A DNA stretch of 64,000 nt from Deltaproteobacteria bacterium (lineage in GTDB: Bacteria > Myxococcota_A > UBA796 > UBA2385). Position numbers and translations under genes: made by a program. Under the pieces are notes generated by a model, which saw nothing but the letters and a program-made list of their open reading frames with translations, ran no database searches and was not told the DNA's origin. Of this stretch, positions 24,696 through 31,417 are shown piece after piece. Location of the stretch: NCBI GenBank assembly GCA_016792625.1, contig JAEUKK010000144.1:61697-125696 (forward strand), in the 5' to 3' direction. The stretch's first letter is position 1. The number at the start of each line of letters is the position of its first letter.

Positions 24696-26114
24696 TCAGC
24701 CCTCCCGCACCGCGAAAAGCACCACCGCCGCGCCATCGTGCAGCACCTCGTCCGCCCCCAGCCCCTCCCGCTCACACAGCGCCGCCAAGGCCCGCGGCGC
24801 CCGCCGGGCGGTGGGCCACTCGAGCAGGTGGTCCTGCAGGGCGCTGTCGGGCGCGGGCCCGAGCCCGAGCAAGCAGAGCAGGCCGCCGGGGCGCAGGTGC
24901 TCACGGCACCAGCGCAGCAGGTTGCGCAGGAGCTGATCGGGCAGGTGCTCGACCAGGCCGTCAATGACGATGAGGTCTTGGGGCTCGTGCCAGGCCACGC
25001 TGCGGCCGAGCGCGATCGCCGCGAGGTCCTCTTGCACGAGCTTGAGGGCCACGTTGCCGGGCCGCGCGCCGAGGCCGGCGTCCAGCCAGGCCAGGGCCTC
25101 GCGGGCGCCGTCGAGCGCGCGCACCGTCGCCCCTTGGCGGCCCAAGTGCAGTATGAGGCGCGCGAGCAGCACGCCGCAGCCGACGCCGACCAGCAGCAGC
25201 GCGGCGGGGCGCTGGGTGGGCAGCCGCTTGCGCAGCCCGGCGGCGGCCAGGGGCACGCGCTGGCGCAGGGCGCGGGTGCTGGGCATGGCCAGAAGCTCGG
25301 CGTCGAGCAGCTTTCCGAGCCCGCCCTCGCCGCGGGGCTGGTCAAGAAGCACGTGCGCGAGCAAGCGCGGATCACCCGCCCGCCGCGCCTCGGCGTCCAG
25401 CGCCAGCGCGCCCAGCGTCGAGCGCACAAGGTAGGGCCGCAGGGCGGCGCCGAGGGCCGCGCCGGCCACCCGGGCCCGCTCTGGGTCGAGGCCGCCATGC
25501 CCCAGCCACGAGGCGAGCTCGCCGCTCAGCGTGCGCAGGGTGCGGGCGACCAGATCGGTGGGGCGCGGGTCGTCGGGGTCGCGGCCGAGCATGGCGTCGG
25601 CCTCGAGCAGGCCGCCGCGGGCGTCGGCGGCGAGGCGCGCCACCCGCTCCTCATCGGCCGTGCTCAGGCTGCGGGGGCTGTTGCTCGTGCCGAGGCTGCC
25701 CACCACGGCGTTGCTTGAGGTGTTGCGCAGGCGGGCGGCGACCGTGCCCGCCACCGCCTTCCAAAAAGCGGCCTCGACGGTGGGCTGGGCCAAAAAGAGC
25801 CCCAGCAAGCGATCCCCATCCCAGCGCAGCACCGCGCCCGGGCCGTCTGCGCGCACGTCGGCGGTGCGCGGCGCGCGCTCCACCAGGGCCATCTCGCCGA
25901 TCAGCGCGCCGGGGTGCACCGCGTCGAGCACCACCTCGGGGCGGCTGCGGGTGTCGACCACCTCGAACCGACCGCGCTGAACGACGTACACATCGTTGCT
26001 CTGCTCACCACGGCGGATGATCTGCGCGCCGGCGGCGACCTCAACGACGTCGCCCGCGCTGATCAGGGCGAGGCGCGCGGCCTCGGGGAGCTGGGCGAGG
26101 AAGTCGGTGGGCAC
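24696..26114 (-). CDS. Cyclic-nucleotide-binding domain fused to SAM-methyltransferase-like domain
   Basis: A 472-residue fusion. Residues 1-125 form a cNMP-binding domain with the phosphate-binding cassette GEMALVERAPRTA and the earlier GDVVEVAAGAQIIRRGE strand pair. Residues about 320-472 form a Rossmann methyltransferase-like domain (LLLVGVGCGVLLARLI, DLIVIDGLVEHLPDQLLRN, EHLRPGGLLCLLGLG). The middle is helical. There is no DNA-binding domain, so cAMP/cGMP would control an enzyme rather than transcription. GTG 26114 follows AGGAGG by 4 bp and is better than ATG 26159. The methyl acceptor is unknown. Confidence 0.82.
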   Translation of the reverse strand: MPTDFLAQLPEAARLALISAGDVVEVAAGAQIIRRGEQSNDVYVVQRGRFEVVDTRSRPEVVLDAVHPGALIGEMALVERAPRTADVRADGPGAVLRWDGDRLLGLFLAQPTVEAAFWKAVAGTVAARLRNTSSNAVVGSLGTSNSPRSLSTADEERVARLAADARGGLLEADAMLGRDPDDPRPTDLVARTLRTLSGELASWLGHGGLDPERARVAGAALGAALRPYLVRSTLGALALDAEARRAGDPRLLAHVLLDQPRGEGGLGKLLDAELLAMPSTRALRQRVPLAAAGLRKRLPTQRPAALLLVGVGCGVLLARLILHLGRQGATVRALDGAREALAWLDAGLGARPGNVALKLVQEDLAAIALGRSVAWHEPQDLIVIDGLVEHLPDQLLRNLLRWCREHLRPGGLLCLLGLGPAPDSALQDHLLEWPTARRAPRALAALCEREGLGADEVLHDGAAVVLFAVREG

Positions 26115-26192
26115 GGGGCCTCCTGCGGGCGGCGGGGCGGCGCGCCCGGGGCGCAGCATGCCAGCGGCGGGCGCTGGCCCAGGCGGCCCCGG

Positions 26193-27620
26193 TCAGGGGG
26201 CGGGCAGCCGGCGCAGCGCCTCGCGCACCGCGGGGGTGTTCGGGTAGCGCTGCAGGCAGGCCTCGTAGACCCGGCGGGCCTCGCGCAGGTCGCCGCGGGC
26301 GAGCAGCAAATTGCCCAGCAACAAGCTGCCGCGTTCGTCGCCGGGCCGCAGCTGCAGCGCGAGCACCGCTTGGCCGATCGCCCGCTCACCTTCGCCGCGG
26401 CGGGCCAGCAGCTGGGCGAGCAGCAGGCGGGCCTCAAAGTCGTCGGGCGCCAGATCGGTGGCCCGGCGCGCCGCCTCGACCCCGCGGCCCGGGCTGTTGG
26501 TCGCCGCCCAGGCCTGGGCCAAGCGGCGCCACTCGATCGGGTCGCGGCTGTCGCTGGCCGCGAGCTGGGCCTCGAGGGCCTCAGCGGCGGCGGTGCTGTC
26601 GCCGCGGGCCCCCTCGGCTCGGCCGAGCTCGGCGAGGATCGCGGTCACCGCGTCTTGGCGCTGCGCCTCGCTGAGCTGGTCGGCCGCGCGGTAGGCCACG
26701 TGCACGCCGCTGGCGAGCTGGCTGGTGTTGGCGTAGGGCGCGAGCTTCAGCGCGGCCCGCAGCTCGACCGCGGCGCGGGCGGGCTCCTTGGCTTTGAGCA
26801 AGGCCGAGCCCAGGCGCGCGGCCACTGTGCCGTCCTCGGGGTAGCTCACCCGCAGCCAAGCCAGCCGGCGCACGGCGCCCTCGTGGTCGCCGCCCGCCGC
26901 CCGCCGCTTGGCCTGCACGCTCCACAATGCGCCATTGTCGGTGATCAGGGCCCGGGCCGCGTTCGCCGTGGCGTTGGCCCGCTCGGCGTCAGCGCAGAGC
27001 CAAAAGACCGCGGCCGCCTCGGCTTGTACGCCCGCCTCAGCCACCGCGGCCGCGCTGGCCCGCGCGGCGAGGCTGGTGGCGCGGGGGCAATTGTTGGCCC
27101 GGGCGTGGGCCCAGGCGGCCGCGGAGAGGGCCCGCGGGCCCCCGCCGAGCGGGATGACCTCTTCCGCCGCCGCCACGGCCTCTTGCAGCTGCCCGGCGGC
27201 CAGCCGCGCCTCGAGCAGGCGGGCCCAGGCGGCCGGGTCTTTGGGGTTGGCCTGGGCCAAGGCGCTGGCCGCGTCGACCGCGCTGGCCCCGCGCCCGTTG
27301 ACGATCAGGGCGTCAATCGACACCTCTTTGCCGCCGGGCACGTTGGTCTCGGCGGCGACCTGGGCGGGCACGATGGCGCGCTCGGGCTCGTCGGTCTCGA
27401 GCCAAGCGCGGGCGATGCCGACCAGCGCGGCCGGCTCGCCGGGGCTGGCCTCGAGCACGCGCTCGTAGGTGCGGACCGCCGCGGTGTGGCGGCCGTCGGC
27501 GCTGTACTCCTCAGCTTGGCGCAGCAGCTTGCGGGTGCCGCCGCAGCCGATGATCCCGAACAGGAGCGCGAGGCCGGCGAGGGCCCGCGCGGCGGGGAGA
27601 CCGGGCGGCGGCGCGCGCAT
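26193..27620 (-). CDS. TPR-repeat lipoprotein
   Basis: A 475-residue lipoprotein (lipobox FGIIGC, Cys26) built of about ten TPR-like helix pairs. Examples are AEEYSADGRHTAAVRTYERVLEASP, ARLGSALLKAKEPARAAVELRAAL and LLGNLLLARGDLREARRVYEACLQRYP (each shown only in part of the protein). TPR solenoids mediate protein-protein contacts; as a lipoprotein it may scaffold an envelope complex. Its ATG shares one base with the TGA of the upstream gene (TGATG), so it is co-translated with the 181-residue hypothetical protein. Confidence 0.85.
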   Translation of the reverse strand: MRAPPPGLPAARALAGLALLFGIIGCGGTRKLLRQAEEYSADGRHTAAVRTYERVLEASPGEPAALVGIARAWLETDEPERAIVPAQVAAETNVPGGKEVSIDALIVNGRGASAVDAASALAQANPKDPAAWARLLEARLAAGQLQEAVAAAEEVIPLGGGPRALSAAAWAHARANNCPRATSLAARASAAAVAEAGVQAEAAAVFWLCADAERANATANAARALITDNGALWSVQAKRRAAGGDHEGAVRRLAWLRVSYPEDGTVAARLGSALLKAKEPARAAVELRAALKLAPYANTSQLASGVHVAYRAADQLSEAQRQDAVTAILAELGRAEGARGDSTAAAEALEAQLAASDSRDPIEWRRLAQAWAATNSPGRGVEAARRATDLAPDDFEARLLLAQLLARRGEGERAIGQAVLALQLRPGDERGSLLLGNLLLARGDLREARRVYEACLQRYPNTPAVREALRRLPAP

Positions 27621-28165
27621 CAGGCCTTGCCGCCGAGCAGCCAGTAGGGGCTGCCTGCGAGCTGGGTCTTGAGCTGCGTGATCTCCTGCGGCATCAGCTC
27701 GAAGGTCTGGGGCTGGCCGGTGCGCGGGTCGAACTGGGTGGCGAACCAGCGGTCGCCCTTCTTGCTCTTGTGCAGCATCAGGCCGCGCGGGTCGTCGTAG
27801 ACCGGCACCAGATCAGCGGCGGTCAGCGGCTTCTTCGGGTCTTCGGGCGCCTCGTCGGCCTTCTTCTGCTCCGGCGCGGGCGGCGGGGCGACCGGCTTGG
27901 GCGCGGTGGCCTCGAGCACCTCTTCGAGCTCCCACTGCACCTCGAGGCGCTCGCCGCGCAGGCGGCCCTCGACCGCCTCGCGCACCTGGGCGCCCTGGGG
28001 CCCAAGCAGCAGGGTGCGCAGCTTCTCCTTGATGGCGTCCTCGTCGTCGAACTTGCGCAGCTCATCGACCAGCGCGTCCACCTCGGCGTGGATGGCGGCG
28101 TGGATCTGGGCGGCGTTGAGCCCCTCGCCCGGCCCCTCGGTGCCTTCGGCCGACTCGTCAATCAT
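27620..28165 (-). CDS. Hypothetical acidic protein
   Basis: A 181-residue protein. Residues 1-80 are helical and charged (LRKFDDEDAIKEKLRTLLLG), followed by a Pro/Lys/Glu linker (PKPVAPPPAPEQKKADEAPE) and a C-terminal 60-residue beta-rich domain (DPRGLMLHKSKKGDRWFATQ, FDPRTGQPQTFELMP). There is no signal peptide or membrane helix, so it is probably cytoplasmic. I do not recognise a family. ATG 28165 has AGAGGA 7 bp upstream; a longer frame to 28657 runs through the riboswitch and is rejected. First gene of a unit with the TPR lipoprotein. Confidence 0.72.
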   Translation of the reverse strand: MIDESAEGTEGPGEGLNAAQIHAAIHAEVDALVDELRKFDDEDAIKEKLRTLLLGPQGAQVREAVEGRLRGERLEVQWELEEVLEATAPKPVAPPPAPEQKKADEAPEDPKKPLTAADLVPVYDDPRGLMLHKSKKGDRWFATQFDPRTGQPQTFELMPQEITQLKTQLAGSPYWLLGGKA

Positions 28166-28514
28166 GGTGGTCCTCTGCAGGTGGGCGCGCAGGGCGCCAA
28201 TGTGGGGGCGCAGGCCGGGTGCGGCGGTGCGCAGCGCGCCATCCCGGGGGTGGGCGCGGCGAGCGCTCCCTTGCGCCCCCCGGCGCGCGCGGCAAGGGGA
28301 GGGTAGCCCAGGGCGCTCCGCCTGGACCGCGCCTAGGCGAGAGTGGCCACCCCCACGATGTCTTGCTCGGATGCAGCGGGTCTGGCCCGCGCTCCGCTTG
28401 GCGCCGCGGCCCCGGTCGCGCGCCGGCGCGGGCGGCGGCCCCTCCGCCACGATCCTGCGACAGGGTCGCGGATTGTGCGGTCGCGCCCCTCCGCCTGCGC
28501 TACAGTCGGGCCGC
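28166..28514. other. Divergent intergenic region upstream of riboswitch
   Basis: No gene was seen in these ~350 bp between the minus-strand hypothetical gene and the plus-strand riboswitch. It holds a stem-forming palindrome (28452-28473) and a GCTACAGTC element (28499-28507) that may be the -10 box of the riboswitch transcript. On the minus strand GCTACCCT near 28310-28303 could serve the opposite gene. Confidence 0.5.
28456..28470. promoter_or_regulatory. Operator-like palindrome TGCGAC-N3-GTCGCG
   Basis: TGCGACaggGTCGCG differs in one arm position from the perfect TGCGACgatGTCGCA in the CobW-gene promoter (51565-51579). Flanking ATCC/GGAT extends the dyad here. It lies about 30 bp upstream of the GCTACAGT element. 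A shared metalloregulator site is possible but untested. Confidence 0.35.
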
Positions 28515-28655
28515 GCACGAAGGTGCGCACGCGCGCGGGGCCCTGCAGGGGCCCATGAGGGGAAGCCGGTGAAATTCCGGCACGGTGCCGCCACCGTAAG
28601 CCGGGCTGTTCGCAGCCTGGTGAGTCGGGTCGCCTCACGCACGCGGGTTCCACCC
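28515..28655 (+). promoter_or_regulatory. Cobalamin (AdoCbl/B12) riboswitch
   Basis: The conserved core is clear: GGGAAGCCGGTG (28560-28571), AAATTCCGGCACGG (28572-28585) and the B12 box GCCGCCACCGTAA (28587-28599). The 5' element AGGTGC (28521) and a 3' segment CCTGGTGAGTCGGGTCGCC (28616-28634) sit at the expected places. The GGGGCCC-TGCA-GGGGCCC block (28537-28554) forms an accessory stem. Boundaries are approximate. It precedes the three-gene surface lipoprotein operon, which should therefore be switched off when cobalamin is plentiful. Confidence 0.88.
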
Positions 28656-28680
28656 ACATCCCCGGTCCAGGGATGGGTGG
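28650..28680 (+). promoter_or_regulatory. Hairpin after riboswitch aptamer
   Basis: CCACCCACATCCC (28650-28662) pairs with GGGATGGGTGG (28670-28680), with a two-base bulge and a 7-base loop. No U-run follows, so it is not a classical terminator; it may be part of the expression platform. Confidence 0.5.
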
Positions 28681-28703
28681 GGCGGTCGAGGTCGTCTCGG
28701 TTG

Positions 28704-28732
28704 CTCCCCCTGTCATGTCCATCGGGGCGGAG
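28704..28732 (+). promoter_or_regulatory. Putative ribosome-binding-site sequestering hairpin
   Basis: CTCCCCC (28704-28710) is complementary to GGGGCGGAG (28724-28732) with one bulged C. The 3' arm contains the GCGGAG Shine-Dalgarno sequence 8 bp before ATG 28741. Together with the aptamer upstream this suggests control of translation initiation. Confidence 0.45.
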
Positions 28733-28740
28733 TCTACGAG

Positions 28741-30039
28741 ATGCTTCGCCTGCACACTGTTTTGAGCGCGCCCTCCCCGAGCGGCCTGCGCCTCCTCCCC
28801 CTCCTCTTCGCGCTCGGCGCCGCCGCCTGCACCGCTGAAGAGAAGGAAGACTCCGGCTCCACCGACGGGGGAGACGGGACCGCCGACGGCGCGGATGGCG
28901 CGGATGGGTCCGATGGCGCGGACGGCGCGGACGGTACCGATGGCACGGACGGTGCCGATGGCACCGACGGTGCGGATGGCACGGATGGCACCGACGGGGC
29001 GGACGGTTCCGATGGGTCTGACGGTGGCCCGGTGGATCCCATCGCCATCGCTGGCGCCTGGGTCGACGACTGGGGCGGCGCCCACGAGGTGAGCGATACG
29101 CTGTGGTCCAGCGGCGGCTCGACCTTCGAGATCAGCGTCTACGACAATGAAGAGGGCTATGCGCTCGCCCAGAACGGCGCCGAGAACCCCTGGTCGCCGG
29201 GCCTGTACAGCCGTTTTGACTGGGCCTGGATCGAGGGTGAGCTGCGCTACTGCCAGAGCGCCTACGACGCCCCGAGCGAGGCCGACGCGCTGGCCGTGCC
29301 CCGGGCCGATGCCGCCGATCTGGCTGGCGGCTGCAGCGGCTTCTCCTGGACGACCCTGCGCGCGCCGTTCTCGCTGACCGGCACCTGGGACGACGCCTGG
29401 GGTGACCAGCATGAGATCGACGCCTTCTCCTGGTGGGCGGGCAGCTCCGGCTTCGCCATCGCCGAGGTCAACGAGGCGGATCACTGGCTGGTCGCGCAGA
29501 ACGACGCCTCGAACACCTACTTCCCCGGCCTGTGGTCGCGCATCGACTGGGCGCCAGCCGACGATGGCGGCGTCTGGATCTGCCAGACCGCGTTCAACGC
29601 CGCGAGCCGTGAAGACGCCGCGGCGACCCCCGCGGCCGATCCGCGTGATCCGGCCACCACCGGCTGCGGGGGCTTCTCGTGGACGGCGGCCCGCCGCGCC
29701 CTGCCGATCAACGGCAGCTGGGACGACAGCTGGGGCGGCAGCCACGACATCAGCGCCTGGCATTGGATGTCGGGCAGCTCGGTCTTTGACGTGCTTGAGG
29801 CCGATCCCGCCGCGGGCTGGCTGGTCGCGCGCAACGGCGACGAGAACCCGTGGTCGCCCGGCCTCTACAGCCGCTTCGACTGGACCTGGGACGCCGAAGG
29901 CCAACTTTGGTACTGCCAAACCGCCTACGCCGCCGAGAGCGCCGAGGCGGCCCGCGACACCCCGCCCGCCGACCCGACCGACCCGTCCACCGGCGGCTGC
30001 TCGAGCTTCTCCTGGACGGCGCTGACGGAGCGGCTGTGA
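28741..30039 (+). CDS. B12-riboswitch-controlled lipoprotein with three ~108-residue repeats
   Basis: A 432-residue lipoprotein: lipobox LGAAAC (Cys30), an Asp-Gly-rich tether (about 38-97), then three tandem repeats at about 103-209, 211-318 and 322-432. Each repeat shows G-W-D-WG-H (DDWGGAHEV, DAWGDQHEI, DSWGGSHDI), an Asn/Pro-Gly-Leu block (PGLYSRFDW), a CQ cysteine (171, 281, 392) and a GGC/TGC-GFSW cysteine (198, 309, 420), giving one likely disulfide per repeat. I recall similar single domains in myxobacterial surface proteins, of unknown function. The riboswitch suggests a corrinoid-linked role, such as surface capture. Its stop overlaps the next start (GTGA). Confidence 0.88.
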   Translation: MLRLHTVLSAPSPSGLRLLPLLFALGAAACTAEEKEDSGSTDGGDGTADGADGADGSDGADGADGTDGTDGADGTDGADGTDGTDGADGSDGSDGGPVDPIAIAGAWVDDWGGAHEVSDTLWSSGGSTFEISVYDNEEGYALAQNGAENPWSPGLYSRFDWAWIEGELRYCQSAYDAPSEADALAVPRADAADLAGGCSGFSWTTLRAPFSLTGTWDDAWGDQHEIDAFSWWAGSSGFAIAEVNEADHWLVAQNDASNTYFPGLWSRIDWAPADDGGVWICQTAFNAASREDAAATPAADPRDPATTGCGGFSWTAARRALPINGSWDDSWGGSHDISAWHWMSGSSVFDVLEADPAAGWLVARNGDENPWSPGLYSRFDWTWDAEGQLWYCQTAYAAESAEAARDTPPADPTDPSTGGCSSFSWTALTERL

Positions 30040-30872
30040 GCGCGGCCCCGGCAGCCCGCCTGTCGGCCCTCCTCCTCAGCTTGGTGGCCTGCACATCGGG
30101 GGAGGAGAAGGGCGCGGCGGGCGGAGATGAGGCCAACCCGGGCGGAGGCGACAGCGGCTCCGCCGACGGCGCGGATGGCTCCGGTGAAGGCGGAGACGGC
30201 GCCGACGGCGCAGAGGGAGGCGACGGCGCGGATGGAGCGGATGGCTCCGACGGGGCGGACGGCGCGGATGGTTCCGATGGCGCGGACGGCGGCGACACCG
30301 GCGCCCCCGCGGTCATCTACGACCCTTGGCCCTTCGCCGACGCGGTGATCTCTTACACGCCTGGGGCGGCGGCGGGCTACGGCCAAGATCGTTTCCCTGA
30401 CGTCGTCTTCGGCCCGCCCGAGGCGCCCGGCGACGGCGGGGGCTCGCTGGATGTGCTCTCGTTGGGCGAGGCGGGCGAGATCGTGCTCGAGCTGCGTGAG
30501 CTGGACCTCGTCGACGGCCCGGGCCCGGACCTGCTGGTCTTCGAGAACCCGTTCACGGGCTGGTTCGAGACCGGCGTGGTGGGCGTCAGCCTCGACGGGA
30601 TCGAGTGGGTCGAGTGGCCCTGCGCCGCCGAGGACGCGGAGGGGGGCTTCCCCGGCTGCGCGGGGGTGGCGCTGGTGTACAGCAACAGCGAGAACGGCGT
30701 CGACGCCACTGATCCCGAGGCCGCGGGCGGCGACGCCTTCGATCTGGGGGCGCTGGGCCTCGACCGGGCCCGCTACGTGCGGATCCGCGACACGGGCGCC
30801 AACAGCTACGAGGGCCTCAGCGGCGGTTTTGACCTCGACGCGATCGCCGCGGTGCACGCGGAGCCCCGGTGA
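30036..30872 (+). CDS. Surface lipoprotein of the B12-regulated operon
   Basis: A 278-residue lipoprotein from GTG 30036: lipobox LSLVAC (Cys19), Asp/Gly/Glu-rich tether (about 20-90), then a ~185-residue domain. That domain reads VISYTPGAAAGYGQDRFPDV, SLDVLSLGEAGEIVLELREL, DGPGPDLLVFENPF, GVVGVSLDGIEWVEWPC and LDRARYVRIRDTG, a beta-sandwich-like order. I recall cell-surface proteins with the SLG-G-IVLEF...DGPG-DF-VFEN signature near cobalamin-uptake genes in other phyla; this needs checking. Both the start and the stop are GTGA overlaps with its neighbours, so all three genes are tightly co-translated. Confidence 0.85.
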   Translation: MSAAPAARLSALLLSLVACTSGEEKGAAGGDEANPGGGDSGSADGADGSGEGGDGADGAEGGDGADGADGSDGADGADGSDGADGGDTGAPAVIYDPWPFADAVISYTPGAAAGYGQDRFPDVVFGPPEAPGDGGGSLDVLSLGEAGEIVLELRELDLVDGPGPDLLVFENPFTGWFETGVVGVSLDGIEWVEWPCAAEDAEGGFPGCAGVALVYSNSENGVDATDPEAAGGDAFDLGALGLDRARYVRIRDTGANSYEGLSGGFDLDAIAAVHAEPR

Positions 30873-31405
30873 GCGCCGGCCCGCCGCCCTGGAGCCGCCG
30901 CGCGCTGCTCCAGGGCTGCGCGGCCTGCGCCGCGTGGACCGCCTGCGGGGGCGACCCCAAGGGTGATCCCGGCACCGGCAGGGGAGGGGAGGCGCCCCCC
31001 GCTGGTGACAGCGGGGCGCTGCCCGACAGCGGCGGCGCGGAGGATCCCCCGGTGGACTCGGACTGCGTGGGTGAAGACGTCGACACGACCGGCTGGGTGG
31101 AGATCCCCCTCGCCGATCACCCGGCCCTCGCTCTGGTCGGCGGCGCCTCGGTCATCGAGCGCCCCGATGTGCTGCTGCAGGCCATCCTCGTGCACCACCG
31201 CCCCGGCTGCTACGGCGCCGTGTGGCGGGTGTGCACACATGGGGCCTGCATCCTCAGCTGGGTGGCCGCGGTCGACGCGGCGGTCTGCCCCTGCCACGGC
31301 TCGCAGTTCGCCCTCGACGGGGCGATCCGGGTCGGGCCGGCCACGGTGCCCGCGGTGAGCTTTCGGGTGCTGCGCCGCGGCGACCTGCTGCTGCTCGAGC
31401 GCTGA
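30869..31405 (+). CDS. Tat-exported Rieske [2Fe-2S] protein
   Basis: A 178-residue protein. The N-terminus WSRRALLQGCAACAAWTAC is a twin-arginine signal with possible lipobox cysteines. A Pro/Gly/Asp-rich linker leads to a Rieske domain with VCTHGAC (ligands Cys122, His124) and CPCHGSQF (ligands Cys140, His143); Cys127 and Cys142 are placed for the usual Rieske disulfide. The fold ends with GAIRVGPATVPAVSFRVLRRGDL. It should be an envelope electron carrier. Its place in a B12-controlled operon hints at redox handling of the corrinoid cobalt, which is inference. GTG 30869 overlaps the upstream stop; convergent with the helicase, 12 bp away. Confidence 0.92.
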   Translation: MSAGPPPWSRRALLQGCAACAAWTACGGDPKGDPGTGRGGEAPPAGDSGALPDSGGAEDPPVDSDCVGEDVDTTGWVEIPLADHPALALVGGASVIERPDVLLQAILVHHRPGCYGAVWRVCTHGACILSWVAAVDAAVCPCHGSQFALDGAIRVGPATVPAVSFRVLRRGDLLLLER

Positions 31406-31417
31406 AGGCCCGCGCGC

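Noticed and set aside
28874..29030. Short direct repeats that might suggest a CRISPR array
   Set aside because: They are in-frame codons of the Asp-Gly tether with no spacers; no cas genes.
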